DNA of 11,643 bases from Methanobacteriota archaeon. Its GTDB lineage: Archaea; Hydrothermarchaeota; Hydrothermarchaeia; Hydrothermarchaeales; JACRDW01. The position numbers were made by a program, and so were the translations under genes. Location: assembly GCA_016212785.1 (NCBI GenBank), contig JACRDW010000092.1, positions 1-11,643 of the forward strand, written 5' to 3'. Every line of letters begins with the position of its first letter. The stretch's first letter is position 1. Of the stretch, positions 4,550 through 11,643 are shown piece by piece. Below the pieces are notes generated by a model that was not told the DNA's origin, did not search any database, and was given only the letters and a program-made list of their open reading frames with translations.

Positions 4550-5460
4550 GAGGATACAAGCTGGATAAGCCGAGTTTTACCCAGGCAAGGGAGAGGGGCG
4601 CTGTGGAATTTGGGACCAGAATAGCTGAAAGAGAATCGATAATGTCCATAGCAGCAAAAGAAGTTGTTACCATACCTCCGACCATGACGATAAAGGGTGC
4701 TGCAGAGACGATGACGAAGTACGGGTTCAGGAGGCTGCCGGTTGCCGACCCGGGCACTAACAGACTATTGGGAATCATAGGAAGCAGCGACATAATAGAC
4801 TTTCTCGGCGGAGGCAGGAAATTCCAGATAATCCAGAAAAAATACAGGGGCAACTTCCTCGCGGCGATAAACGAGTCCGTTAGGGAAATAATGGTCACCG
4901 ACGTGCTGACCGTTGATAAAGATGCAAGCATCAAAGAGGTTTTGAACCTGATAATTAAAACCAGGATTGGCGGCGTGGTTGTAGTTGATAGAGATAAAAA
5001 AGTCCTGGGCATAATTACCGAGCGCGACCTGGCTTTTCTATTGGCTGACAAGCTGACAGGCAAGAAGGTCGAAGAATACATGACAAAAAAAGTTGTAACA
5101 GCCTCTCCCAAAACTACGCTTGGTGAGGCAGCCAGAATCATGACCAAAAATAGTTTCAGGAGACTGCCGGTAGTAAGCGATGGAAAGCTCGTCGGAATGC
5201 TCACAACCCGCATGATAATAGATTTCATAGGCAGAAATAACATTTTTGCAAAAATCGTTGAGAACAGGGTAGACGAGGTTTTGAAAACGAAGTGCGAGGA
5301 AATAATGAAAACAAGAGTTGCGACGGTCACGAAGGACATGGACTTGGGGGAGGCAGCGAGGGTAATTAAAGACGAGGGCGTGGGCACGGTTTGTGTTGTG
5401 GACAACGATAAGCTGGCGGGAATACTTACAGAGAGAGACCTCGTTCTTGCCCTAGCGTAG
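4546..5460 (+). CDS. Four-CBS-domain protein with basic N-terminal extension
   Basis: The 304-residue protein begins with a basic segment (MRGYKLDKPSFTQARERGAVEFGTRIAERE), a lead-in I recognise from methanogen-type four-CBS proteins. CBS domains follow at about 30-88, 109-167, 172-228 and 248-303. The second and fourth carry an intact TERD ligand motif; the first has GIIGSSD (Thr lost) and the third GMLTTRM (Asp lost). Ligand binding may thus be limited to one site per Bateman module. The FLGGGRKFQ/YRGNFLAAINES linker between domains 1 and 2 is also family-typical. Its ATG overlaps the upstream TGA (ATGA), so the two proteins are translationally coupled and may form a complex. The biological target is unknown. 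Confidence 0.87.
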   Translation: MRGYKLDKPSFTQARERGAVEFGTRIAERESIMSIAAKEVVTIPPTMTIKGAAETMTKYGFRRLPVADPGTNRLLGIIGSSDIIDFLGGGRKFQIIQKKYRGNFLAAINESVREIMVTDVLTVDKDASIKEVLNLIIKTRIGGVVVVDRDKKVLGIITERDLAFLLADKLTGKKVEEYMTKKVVTASPKTTLGEAARIMTKNSFRRLPVVSDGKLVGMLTTRMIIDFIGRNNIFAKIVENRVDEVLKTKCEEIMKTRVATVTKDMDLGEAARVIKDEGVGTVCVVDNDKLAGILTERDLVLALA

Positions 5461-5481
5461 CTAGTGCGCAATGCTTATGAA

Positions 5482-5495
5482 CTTGCTAACGCAAG
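5482..5495 (+). other. Small hairpin between the CBS operon and pyrC
   Basis: CTTGC-TAAC-GCAAG forms a 5-bp stem with a 4-nt loop in the 43-nt gap before pyrC. No T-run follows, so it is not a convincing terminator. No separate TATA box is evident, and read-through from the CBS operon into pyrC is plausible. Confidence 0.3.
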
Positions 5496-5503
5496 CGTGA
5501 ACT

Positions 5504-6694
5504 ATGCTCATAAAAAATTGCAGGCTGGTCACTTCGAGAGAGATAATTTTTGCAGACGTTTTAATCGAGGGCGAAAAAATAGCAGGGATAGGGCGGGGGT
5601 TGAAGAGCGGAGAGGTAATAGACGCAAAAAATAAATTTGTGATACCAGGCTTGGTGGATGTTCACGTGCACATGCGGGACTTTGAGCAGAGCTACAAGGA
5701 AGATTTTTTCTCAGGCAGCAAAGCTGCACTTGCGGGCGGAGTAACAACCTTCGTCGACATGCCGAATTCTTCTCCGCCCGTAATAGATTCAAAAACCTTC
5801 CAGAGAAGGCTCGAAGCTGCAAGCAAAAAAAGTTTGGTAGATTTCGGTCTGAATTTTGGAATCACCGCAGGAAATCTGGAGGAAAGCAAAAAAGTGGCTC
5901 CGGTTGCATGCAAGATTTACATGAACGGCGCTCTCGGCGAGATAAAAGAAGAAACTCTTGCGCAGGCAATCAAGGAATGCAAAGCTGCAGTGCATGCAGA
6001 AACGAACACAAGCGGAGAGCCGAAGGCCGAGGAGGAAGCTGTTAAAAAAGTTTGCAGCCTGGCTGCGAGGTTTAAAAAGCATGCGCATATCTGCCACATT
6101 ACTCTTCGCAATTCTCTGAATCATCTAAACGAGTATACGACCTGCGAGGTAACGCCGCACCATTTGCTGCTTACCGGGGAAATCGCGAGAGTAAGCCCAC
6201 CCCTGAGGACGCCGGCAGATACGAGAGCTTTATGGGCTGCGCTGAAAAGCGGAAGAATTAACATCGTGGCAAGCGACCATGCTCCTCACGAAGCCTCTGA
6301 GAAGGAGGAGGACGCGCTCGCAGGAATTCCAAATTTGGATATAATGCTCCGGCTATTTTTAACTCTCGTCAACGAGAGAAAAATCACAATTCAGGAACTC
6401 GTGCGCTGGACGTGCGAGAATCCTGCGAAAATTTTTAGAATAAAAAACAAGGGAGAGATAAAAATCGGCATGGACGCAGATTTGGTCATTCTAAACATGG
6501 ACGAAAAAAGCAAAGTAGACGTGGATGAATTCTATTCAAAAGCTAAATATTCGCCTTTTGAGGGACAAACTATCGTCGGCGCAGTTGACAGAGTCATTCT
6601 AAGGGGCAAGCTGGCTTTCGAGGATGGCGACATACTTGTGGAGAGGGGCTCCGGCAGATTGATATCGCTACATCCCCAGTCTTTCTGCGGCTAA
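5504..6694 (+). CDS. pyrC: Dihydroorotase
   Basis: This cytosolic zinc amidohydrolase (396 residues) interconverts carbamoyl-aspartate and dihydroorotate, the third step of pyrimidine synthesis. The metal and catalytic residues are visible: H54-x-H56-x-R58 in DVHVHMRD, Lys137 in ACKIYMNG (the lysine expected to be carbamylated), H164 in VHAE, H198 in HICHIT, and D258 in ASDHAPHE. MPNSSPP at 86-92 and EVTPHHLLLT at 215-224 are typical of the archaeal/class I type. Length is slightly below the usual 410-430. It lies 43 nt after the CBS operon in the same direction and has a weak GTGA ribosome site. Its last 27 nt overlap the convergent histone gene, so the C-terminal tail (LISLHPQSFCG) is shared with that gene's antisense. 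Confidence 0.93.
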   Translation: MLIKNCRLVTSREIIFADVLIEGEKIAGIGRGLKSGEVIDAKNKFVIPGLVDVHVHMRDFEQSYKEDFFSGSKAALAGGVTTFVDMPNSSPPVIDSKTFQRRLEAASKKSLVDFGLNFGITAGNLEESKKVAPVACKIYMNGALGEIKEETLAQAIKECKAAVHAETNTSGEPKAEEEAVKKVCSLAARFKKHAHICHITLRNSLNHLNEYTTCEVTPHHLLLTGEIARVSPPLRTPADTRALWAALKSGRINIVASDHAPHEASEKEEDALAGIPNLDIMLRLFLTLVNERKITIQELVRWTCENPAKIFRIKNKGEIKIGMDADLVILNMDEKSKVDVDEFYSKAKYSPFEGQTIVGAVDRVILRGKLAFEDGDILVERGSGRLISLHPQSFCG

Positions 6695-6880
6695 CTTTAT
6701 ATCATCTGCTTTTACAGTCTTCCTGCGAGCGTGCTTTGAAAGTTTGCCTGCCTCTATTGAAAGCTGGGAGCCTTTCTTTTCCAGGACTTCCACGAGCGCC
6801 GCCGCCGCATCTACGCCCACCCTTAAGCCCGTCACATTTCTTATAATTCTGTCAGCAGCTGCGATTGGTATTTCAGCCAT
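6668..6880 (-). CDS. Archaeal histone (HMf/HTk family)
   Basis: The 70-residue product has the minimal archaeal histone fold: MAEIPIAAADRIIRNVTG (helix 1 with basic residues), a long central helix (DAAAALVEVLEKKGSQLSIEAGKLSKHA) and the closing RKTVKADDIKLAAERL. The KHARRKTVKADDI segment is the family hallmark and supplies DNA-contacting basic residues. It dimerises and wraps DNA into nucleosome-like filaments. The ATG has a good GGTGAT ribosome site 4 nt upstream (6885-6890) and a TATA box at 6909-6920, giving a very short leader. The gene converges on pyrC with a 27-nt 3' overlap and follows hdrB on the same strand after 73 nt, with its own promoter. Confidence 0.95.
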   Translation of the reverse strand: MAEIPIAAADRIIRNVTGLRVGVDAAAALVEVLEKKGSQLSIEAGKLSKHARRKTVKADDIKLAAERLGM

Positions 6881-6908
6881 TCAAATCACCAGTTATAACT
6901 TAACGATG

Positions 6909-6920
6909 TTTAATATAAAC
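6909..6920 (-). promoter_or_regulatory. TATA box of the histone gene
   Basis: The minus strand reads GTTTATATTAAA, preceded by a purine-rich CGAAAA possible BRE. Its centre is about 35 nt before the ATG, placing the start just upstream of the GGTGAT ribosome site. Confidence 0.6.
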
Positions 6921-6953
6921 TTTTCGAACCCATTTTTACCTAAAAGCTTCTAT

Positions 6954-7817
6954 TTAGAGAGATTTCAATAATTTTTCAACGGGCACGATATTCTTGTCCA
7001 AACCAAGTTTTTTTGGTGCAATGCCAAAGGCAAGACCAACGAGCTGGGTAAGATACAGCACGGGCATATCTATTTTTTCGTTATATGCTTTTTCGATGTT
7101 TATTTGCTTCGCATCCAGTGCTAAATGGCAGAGCGGACATGCGGTTGCGACGCACTGCGCTCCGGCAGCTTTTGCTTTTTTAAGCAGCTCGTAGCTGAGC
7201 TTCAGCATGATATCTTCGCTGGCGAGCATTACCGGACCGCCGCAGCACTTGGTTTTTAAATCATAGGGGAGCACTTCGACGCCTATTGCTGCGAGAATTT
7301 TATCCATGGAGACAGGATTCTCAGGGCTGTCGAACTTTTTCTTTCTGGGCGGCTTTACAATCACGCAGCCGTAGTAGGGCACTGCCTTAAGCTTCAGCGG
7401 CTTGACAATGTTCTGGGACAGCTTTTCAATTCCTATGTCATTGATTATCGTGTCGAGCGGGTGCTTGACTTCTACGTTGCCTTCGTATTGAAGTCCGTTT
7501 CCAAGGAGCTCGTTCACTTTTTCCAGCAGCTCAGAATTTGCGGCAAGAGCTTCGCTGGCTGACCATTCCCTCTGATAGCACTCAGGACAGGGTACTATGA
7601 TGTTCAAGTTTTGTTTACCTGCTATCGCGAGATTTCTCGCAGGCAGGGCTAGGGAGAGTAAATAATCCACCGAATGAGCAGCGGTTGCGCCACAGCAGTT
7701 CCAGTCCTCTAATTCAACAAGCTCAACGCCCAGAGCTTTGAAAACTTCCCGCACGGACATGTCATATTCTTTTGCGGTAGACTCGAGAGAGCATCCGGGA
7801 TAGTAGCCGAGCTTCAT
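6954..7817 (-). CDS. hdrB: Heterodisulfide reductase subunit B
   Basis: HdrB carries the active-site non-cubane [4Fe-4S] clusters that reduce the CoM-S-S-CoB disulfide in methanogens, or a comparable disulfide elsewhere. The 287-residue product shows both cysteine-rich CCG motifs complete: C9, C41-C42, C77-x2-C80, and C151, C191-C192, C227-x2-C230. The length is typical. Its ATG overlaps the hdrC stop as ATGA, and GGGAG lies 3 nt upstream of it, so HdrC and HdrB are made together. HdrA, the flavin subunit that completes the complex, is not in this window. Since HdrBC-like pairs also occur outside methanogenesis (for example in sulfate reducers), the substrate is inferred only from the archaeal context. 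Confidence 0.93.
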   Translation of the reverse strand: MKLGYYPGCSLESTAKEYDMSVREVFKALGVELVELEDWNCCGATAAHSVDYLLSLALPARNLAIAGKQNLNIIVPCPECYQREWSASEALAANSELLEKVNELLGNGLQYEGNVEVKHPLDTIINDIGIEKLSQNIVKPLKLKAVPYYGCVIVKPPRKKKFDSPENPVSMDKILAAIGVEVLPYDLKTKCCGGPVMLASEDIMLKLSYELLKKAKAAGAQCVATACPLCHLALDAKQINIEKAYNEKIDMPVLYLTQLVGLAFGIAPKKLGLDKNIVPVEKLLKSL

Positions 7818-8398
7818 TTGCTCCCCCCCATTGCTTTTTCATAAATCTTCTTAATCTGCTGCATGTTCTTGACTTTGCTCGGCATGAATGCGAGCTTGCC
7901 CTTCTTTGTAAGCTCCAGCCCGAATGGAGCGTCCTTGAGCAGTCTCGCTACCGAACCTGTGAGAGAATCCTCTGCTTTGAGTGCGAACTTTAGAAAGAGC
8001 ATGGGCTCGAAAAGTCTGCCGTAAGCTCCAGCTACCTCGACGAACGTCTTGTAAAATGCGGCTGCCTTCTTGTTTTTAGTCTCTATGCCGCTTTTTATCG
8101 CTATGCTCTTCAGCGCCGCCATTACCTTCGTTATTTCAACCCCTCTCGGGCAGCGGGTCATGCAGGTATAGCAGGAAGAGCATACCCAGATTGTGCCGCT
8201 TTTTAAAACTTCGTTTCTCATTCCGAGGTTTACCATCCCTATTATCTGCCTCGGGGTATAGTCCATTGCATAGGCGGTTGGACAGCCTCCACTGCACGTG
8301 CCGCACTGAAAGCAGAGCTGCACGTTCTTGCCGCCCGCTTCTGCTACCTCCTGAATGAAGTTCGGGTCGCACTCGGTTAGCCTGATTGGCTCTTCCAT
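7814..8398 (-). CDS. hdrC: Heterodisulfide reductase subunit C
   Basis: HdrC is a small two-cluster ferredoxin-like protein that passes electrons from HdrA to HdrB. The 194-residue product contains two [4Fe-4S] motifs: C29-x2-C32-x2-C35-x3-C39-P and C73-x2-C76-x2-C79-x3-C83-P, followed by a helical C-terminal half of the usual length. I start at the ATG at 8398, which has GGTG 8 nt upstream; an in-frame GTG at 8407 lies inside that ribosome site and is less likely. A TATA box at 8435-8446 would give a leader of about 17 nt. The promoter region is shared with the divergent membrane-protein gene. It is the first gene of an hdrC-hdrB operon. Confidence 0.93.
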   Translation of the reverse strand: MEEPIRLTECDPNFIQEVAEAGGKNVQLCFQCGTCSGGCPTAYAMDYTPRQIIGMVNLGMRNEVLKSGTIWVCSSCYTCMTRCPRGVEITKVMAALKSIAIKSGIETKNKKAAAFYKTFVEVAGAYGRLFEPMLFLKFALKAEDSLTGSVARLLKDAPFGLELTKKGKLAFMPSKVKNMQQIKKIYEKAMGGSK

Positions 8399-8434
8399 GA
8401 ATCCCACACCAACTTTAATTTAACATTATTTTTT

Positions 8435-8446
8435 ATGATATAAATT
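8435..8446 (-). promoter_or_regulatory. TATA box of hdrCB
   Basis: The minus strand reads AATTTATATCAT, centred about 43 nt before the hdrC ATG. This places the transcription start near 8415, just ahead of the GGTG ribosome site. Confidence 0.6.
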
Positions 8447-8463
8447 CTTATCGTTTGAAACAC

Positions 8464-8475
8464 TTTTTATAATAG
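8464..8475 (+). promoter_or_regulatory. TATA box of the membrane-anchored protein gene
   Basis: TTTTTATAATAG is centred about 25 nt upstream of the ATG at 8494. No Shine-Dalgarno lies between, so a leaderless transcript is expected. Confidence 0.55.
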
Positions 8476-8493
8476 AGCAACTATCTATCGACT

Positions 8494-9612
8494 ATGATAA
8501 AAAAGTTCATCCTCATCATCTTATTCTTTCTCCTGCTGCTCTATCTGCGCTCCTTCTTCGTTCCAGAAGAGCTTCCTTCGCTGGTGCTGGATAAAACAGA
8601 GTTACTGCACGTGGTTGAGGAAATGCCCCGGGATAAAGACGCTGCGGGCAAGCTCGCCGAAGATGTAATCTTCCAGAACTACAATATTTCCAGAAAAAAT
8701 TTTGAGCACTACTTTTCACTGAACAGATTTAATAAAACGCAGTTCAGGTGGATGCTCTACTACGATGTGAGGAAAAATCAGAGCCTCGCCGTGTATCTGG
8801 TTAAGAAGCTGACCGAGGAGGAAGCGTTTGCCATAGCAGACGGGTTTGTAATAAATGGCGTGGGTAGAGAATATTTTACAAAGTACTTCAAGAGAAGCGC
8901 TCTCAAGAACGATACAGCTTATTATTCTTATCTCTTCTCTCCGTACAATCCGATTGAGATGTGGGTCAGGCTGGACTACGAGCGGAACATAAAAGGGCAC
9001 TTCGTTCTTTTGACCCCGCAGGAAATCAAGCTCGATGCAAAGGATGCCAAGAAAATTGCAAGTACTCATTTTCCTGAGCCGATTTCTGCGACGCTTATCT
9101 TCGACGGTTCCAGAATAGCCTGGAGGTGCATCTGGCAGCATGTCGCCACTGAAGAGGATTACGCAAGGCAGAGAGTTTATGGAGCGGATGTAGATGCGAC
9201 TACCGGCGGAATTCTGAGAACTTTCAAGTACGTCAAACCTGCTCCAACATCCACGCCGATGGCTCCGATACAAAAGTCGCAGGTCGATGCTTTAGCGCAG
9301 AAGCTCAGCGCCTTCCATAAGTTGAAGGATGGCGCAGTCATAAACCTGCGGATAAGCCAGAGCTTCAGCGAGAAATTTCATATAATAAAGTCATTCGGCA
9401 AGTTCATCGCAAAAGACGGTTTATCTGATGATGCGGACATAACGATATGGATTGACAGGGAAACTTTTCTCAAGTCGTTAGAGAGCGGCGACGCTTGGTC
9501 TTACTTCATTCAGGAGAGCAAGTCAGGTCACATAAGCATAACAGAGGAAAAAAGTCTTCTCGTTCTGGCGCAGAAGGGATACGTTGCGCTGTACGAGGAG
9601 TTAAAGAAGTAG
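8494..9612 (+). CDS. Membrane-anchored extracytoplasmic protein, PepSY-like
   Basis: I do not recognise a named family. The 372-residue product begins MIKKF followed by a hydrophobic run (about 5-18) and then polar sequence, a signal anchor or uncleaved signal peptide; the rest should face outward. Around 160-245 an alternating segment ends in VYGADVDATTGGILRTFKY, which resembles the end of PepSY domains (strand, then D-x-x-T-G-x-I). Near 253 there is a Pro/Thr-rich linker (APTSTPMAP). The final ~110 residues (ADITIWIDRETFLKSLESG, then GHISITEEKSLLVLAQKG) recall SCP2/sterol-carrier-like domains, with lower certainty. It is transcribed divergently from hdrCB, possibly as a leaderless mRNA, and overlaps the convergent deaminase gene by 12 nt. 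Function is unknown. Confidence 0.75.
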   Translation: MIKKFILIILFFLLLLYLRSFFVPEELPSLVLDKTELLHVVEEMPRDKDAAGKLAEDVIFQNYNISRKNFEHYFSLNRFNKTQFRWMLYYDVRKNQSLAVYLVKKLTEEEAFAIADGFVINGVGREYFTKYFKRSALKNDTAYYSYLFSPYNPIEMWVRLDYERNIKGHFVLLTPQEIKLDAKDAKKIASTHFPEPISATLIFDGSRIAWRCIWQHVATEEDYARQRVYGADVDATTGGILRTFKYVKPAPTSTPMAPIQKSQVDALAQKLSAFHKLKDGAVINLRISQSFSEKFHIIKSFGKFIAKDGLSDDADITIWIDRETFLKSLESGDAWSYFIQESKSGHISITEEKSLLVLAQKGYVALYEELKK

Positions 9613-10911
9613 CTCAGTCTTTCCTGCTTTCTCCAGCAAATCATAGGTCTGTTCGTTTGCGAATTTAAGCACTTTTCCTTCGTTCAGAGTTTTTACCTGT
9701 CTGCCCTGCATTACCACTTTCCCGTCCACGATTACCGTATCAACGTCGCTGCCTACGGCACTGTAAACGAGGTGCGAGACCGGATTGCTCAGCGGCGTGA
9801 GGTGCGGCTTATTCAAATCAACCAGTATAACGTCTGCCCTCTTGCCGACCTCTATCGAGCCTATCTCTTTCTCCATTCCGAGAGCCTTAGCGCCGTTTAT
9901 GGTTGCGAATTCGAGCACCTTCTCCGCAGGTACCAGCGAAGGATTTCTATTGTGCAGCTTGTGCACCAGAGCACAAATCTTCAGGTCGTCAAACATGTCC
10001 AGCGAGTTGTTGCTCGCCGCACCGTCGGTGCCCAGGGAAACTACGATACCCTTCTCCAGAAAATCAGGCACCCTCGCAACTCCTGAGGCGAGCTTCATGT
10101 TGCATGTCGGATTGTGCGCTATTTTGACGTCTCGCTTTTTTATATTTTCTATCTCCCTGTCCGAGGTCCAGGTGGAGTGCGCAGCAACAACGGTAGGTCC
10201 GAGAAAGCCTATCTTTTCGAGATACTCAAATGGAGGCAGGCCTTTTTCTTTTTTGGAATTCTCAACCTCTTCTTTCGTCTCCGCGACATGGATGTGTATT
10301 CCTGTGCCGCACTTATCCGCGAGCTCCTTTGTTTTAATCAGCAGTTCTTCTGAGCATGTGTAAGGGGCGTGGGGACCAAAAAATGCCCTAACCCTTCCAC
10401 CTGCGCTGTACTTCCTTATGTTCTCCTCTCCATGCCTCAGCGCAGCTTCTGTTTTGCCCCCGCCGCCGAAGTCGAACATTGCATGCGAGATGACACCTCT
10501 TATGCCTGATTCGCCAATGCTTTTTGCGACTTCATCCAAGAAGAAGTACATGTCGTTAAAGCAGGTAGTTCCGCTCTTAACCATCTCAAGGCAGCCGAGC
10601 AGGGAGCCTGCATAAACGTGCTTTGCCTCCAGCTTGCTCTCTATCGGCCATATAACTTCCCGGAGCCACTTCATCAGCGGCACATCGTCTGCTATGCCCC
10701 TGAATAGCGTCATTGCGAGGTGCGTGTGAGTGTTTATCAAGCCGGGCATCACTATTTTTTTGGCAGCGTCGATAACGACATCTGCCTCGCCCTTTATGTT
10801 CGCCCCAATCTCAACGATTCTGCCCTCGCTTATCGCAACAGAAAAGTTCTTCAATACCCTGCGCTGATTGTCCATTGCGACGACGATGCCGTTCTTGATT
10901 AGAATGTCCAT
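9601..10911 (-). CDS. dadD: 5'-deoxyadenosine/SAH deaminase family amidohydrolase
   Basis: The 436-residue cytosolic metal-dependent deaminase belongs to the MtaD/TrzN-like SAH, MTA and 5'-deoxyadenosine deaminase group. Motifs in order: MPGLINTHTHLAMTLFRG (metal ligands H62, H64), GPHAPYTCS (H181), HIHVAET (H208, catalytic E211), AAHSTW (H245), HNPTCNMKLASG (H266) and GTDGAASNN (D296). The methanogen homologue studied in Methanocaldococcus (MJ1541, DadD) deaminates 5'-deoxyadenosine and SAH, salvaging products of SAM-using enzymes; specificity here is inferred by similarity, and MtaD is the alternative name. The ATG at 10911 sits about 24 nt from a TATA-like box, so it is probably leaderless. 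Its 3' end overlaps the convergent membrane-protein gene. Confidence 0.88.
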   Translation of the reverse strand: MDILIKNGIVVAMDNQRRVLKNFSVAISEGRIVEIGANIKGEADVVIDAAKKIVMPGLINTHTHLAMTLFRGIADDVPLMKWLREVIWPIESKLEAKHVYAGSLLGCLEMVKSGTTCFNDMYFFLDEVAKSIGESGIRGVISHAMFDFGGGGKTEAALRHGEENIRKYSAGGRVRAFFGPHAPYTCSEELLIKTKELADKCGTGIHIHVAETKEEVENSKKEKGLPPFEYLEKIGFLGPTVVAAHSTWTSDREIENIKKRDVKIAHNPTCNMKLASGVARVPDFLEKGIVVSLGTDGAASNNSLDMFDDLKICALVHKLHNRNPSLVPAEKVLEFATINGAKALGMEKEIGSIEVGKRADVILVDLNKPHLTPLSNPVSHLVYSAVGSDVDTVIVDGKVVMQGRQVKTLNEGKVLKFANEQTYDLLEKAGKTELLL

Positions 10912-10928
10912 GCCATATAATTTATTTA

Positions 10929-10940
10929 AATATTTATATC
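10929..10940. promoter_or_regulatory. AT box shared by dadD and hisA
   Basis: On the minus strand this reads GATATAAATATT, about 24 nt from the dadD ATG. On the plus strand AATATTTATATC lies about 28 nt from the hisA ATG. With only 51 nt between the two start codons, both promoters must overlap and both transcripts would be leaderless or nearly so. Confidence 0.55.
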
Positions 10941-10962
10941 TGTGTCGTTTCTATACATAATC

Positions 10963-11643
10963 ATGTTCTTGGTAATTCCTGCCCTTGACCTGAAAGACGG
11001 CAAGTGCGTCCGGCTTCGCCAGGGCGACCCGAGGAAGAAAACCATCGAGCTGGAAAATCCGCTCGAGATAGCGAGAAATTGGGAAGCCCTTGGAGCACCG
11101 AGGCTGCACCTCGTCGACCTTGACGGAGCTATAGGCGGCGAAAGAAAGAACGAGCAGATTGTGAGAGAAATCATCCAAGAGCTTGCGATACCTGTTCAGT
11201 TCGGGGGAGGAATAAGAAGCATCGAGGATGCGAGGCTTTTTCTGGATCTCGGAGCTGAGAAGATTATTATCGGCACGATTGCGATTCAAGAGCCGAAAAT
11301 AATTGAAAAACTTGCAGAGAAGTACGGAAGGGAAAGAATAATCGTGGCGCTCGATTCGAGGAACGGCAAAGTTGTGATTAAGGGCTGGACAGAAGCAACA
11401 GATATAAAAGCTGCAGAAATCGTTGGGAAATTTGAAAAAAATGCGAGCGAAATTTTGTTTACCAATGTGGACGTGGAAGGGATGATGAAGGGCATCGACG
11501 AGAAGGCAGTAAAAGAGATGGTTGACTCGACTTCTCTCGGAGTACTCATTTCCGGCGGCATTTCCTCCCTTGACGACATTAAAAAAATCAAAAAACTCGG
11601 CGCCAAGGGCGCTGTGATAGGCTCTGCCTTGTACAAGGGCAAA
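10963..11643 (+). CDS. hisA: Phosphoribosylformimino-5-aminoimidazole carboxamide ribotide isomerase (3' end beyond the window)
   Basis: HisA opens the ribose ring of ProFAR (an Amadori rearrangement) in histidine synthesis. The visible 227 residues form nearly a whole TIM barrel: MFLVIPALDLKDGKCVRL with catalytic Asp9, the LHLVDLDGA strand at 48-56, the phosphate-binding FGGGIRS at 80-86, VALDSRNG with the second catalytic Asp131, an FTNVDVEGMMKG segment, and the second phosphate loop SGGISS then GAVIGSALYKGK. The family is about 235-245 residues, so only some 10-20 are lost at the right edge. The FTNVDVEG segment departs slightly from the commoner YTD-x-x-x-DG form. Its close relative HisF is less likely, as the sequence starts with FLVIPALDLKDG and has the HisA-type GDP at 21-23. 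Confidence 0.92.
   Translation, partial: MFLVIPALDLKDGKCVRLRQGDPRKKTIELENPLEIARNWEALGAPRLHLVDLDGAIGGERKNEQIVREIIQELAIPVQFGGGIRSIEDARLFLDLGAEKIIIGTIAIQEPKIIEKLAEKYGRERIIVALDSRNGKVVIKGWTEATDIKAAEIVGKFEKNASEILFTNVDVEGMMKGIDEKAVKEMVDSTSLGVLISGGISSLDDIKKIKKLGAKGAVIGSALYKGK

Noticed and set aside
4530..5471. Long minus-strand open frame of 313 codons
   Set aside because: Ser/Thr/Leu-rich antisense shadow of the third CBS gene. The plus frame has clear CBS motifs and translational coupling.
5461..5503. Terminator between the CBS operon and pyrC
   Set aside because: The 5-bp hairpin at 5482-5495 is short and has no T-run after it.
8716..9273. Minus-strand open frame of 185 codons inside the membrane-protein gene
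   Set aside because: It shows no domain. The opposite strand has a signal anchor, a promoter and a full-length frame.

Overview
The window looks like euryarchaeal chromosome. Four things suggest this: an archaeal histone, a heterodisulfide reductase HdrC-HdrB pair, AT-rich TATA boxes about 26 nt upstream of start codons (several transcripts appear leaderless), and ribosome-binding sites of the GGTG/GAGGT type. The Hdr pair together with a DadD/MtaD-type deaminase fits a methanogen, a methane-oxidising (ANME-like) archaeon or an Archaeoglobus-like relative. The sequence alone does not decide the genus.

Layout. Positions 1-1252 (minus strand) hold the start of an AMMECR1-family gene and a rubrerythrin-VIT1 (Er-VIT) iron transporter. 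A divergent promoter region follows, then a small plus-strand pair (1378-1895) resembling a toxin-antitoxin module (PBECR-like nuclease plus DUF2283). Positions 1896-2298 contain no intact protein gene. They hold a well-folded class II tRNA on the minus strand with an anomalous UAU anticodon, partial tRNA-like copies on both sides of it, a hairpin with a T-run, and an 18-codon fragment resembling the start of cas1. This is the most accessory-looking part of the window.

Positions 2299-3149 (minus) encode a Mut7-C RNase-domain protein and a small zinc-ribbon protein. From the same palindromic AT box a plus-strand operon runs the other way (3229-5460): three CBS-domain proteins carrying 2, 4 and 4 CBS domains, the first fused to a zinc ribbon, the last two translationally coupled. 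A perfect 12-bp inverted repeat lies over the predicted transcription start. Dihydroorotase (pyrC) follows in the same direction and converges on the histone gene with a 27-nt overlap.

Positions 6954-8398 (minus) encode HdrC and HdrB, joined by an ATGA overlap, with no hdrA in view. Divergent from them is a membrane-anchored protein of unknown function with a PepSY-like middle and possibly an SCP2-like end. It converges on a SAH/5'-deoxyadenosine deaminase-family gene. That gene in turn shares a 51-nt divergent promoter region with hisA, which is cut by the right edge.

Functional themes are energy metabolism (Hdr), nucleotide and adenosyl metabolism (PyrC, DadD, HisA) and probable adenine-nucleotide sensing (ten CBS domains). 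The links between these themes are inference from neighbourhood. I found no CRISPR array and no insertion sequence.
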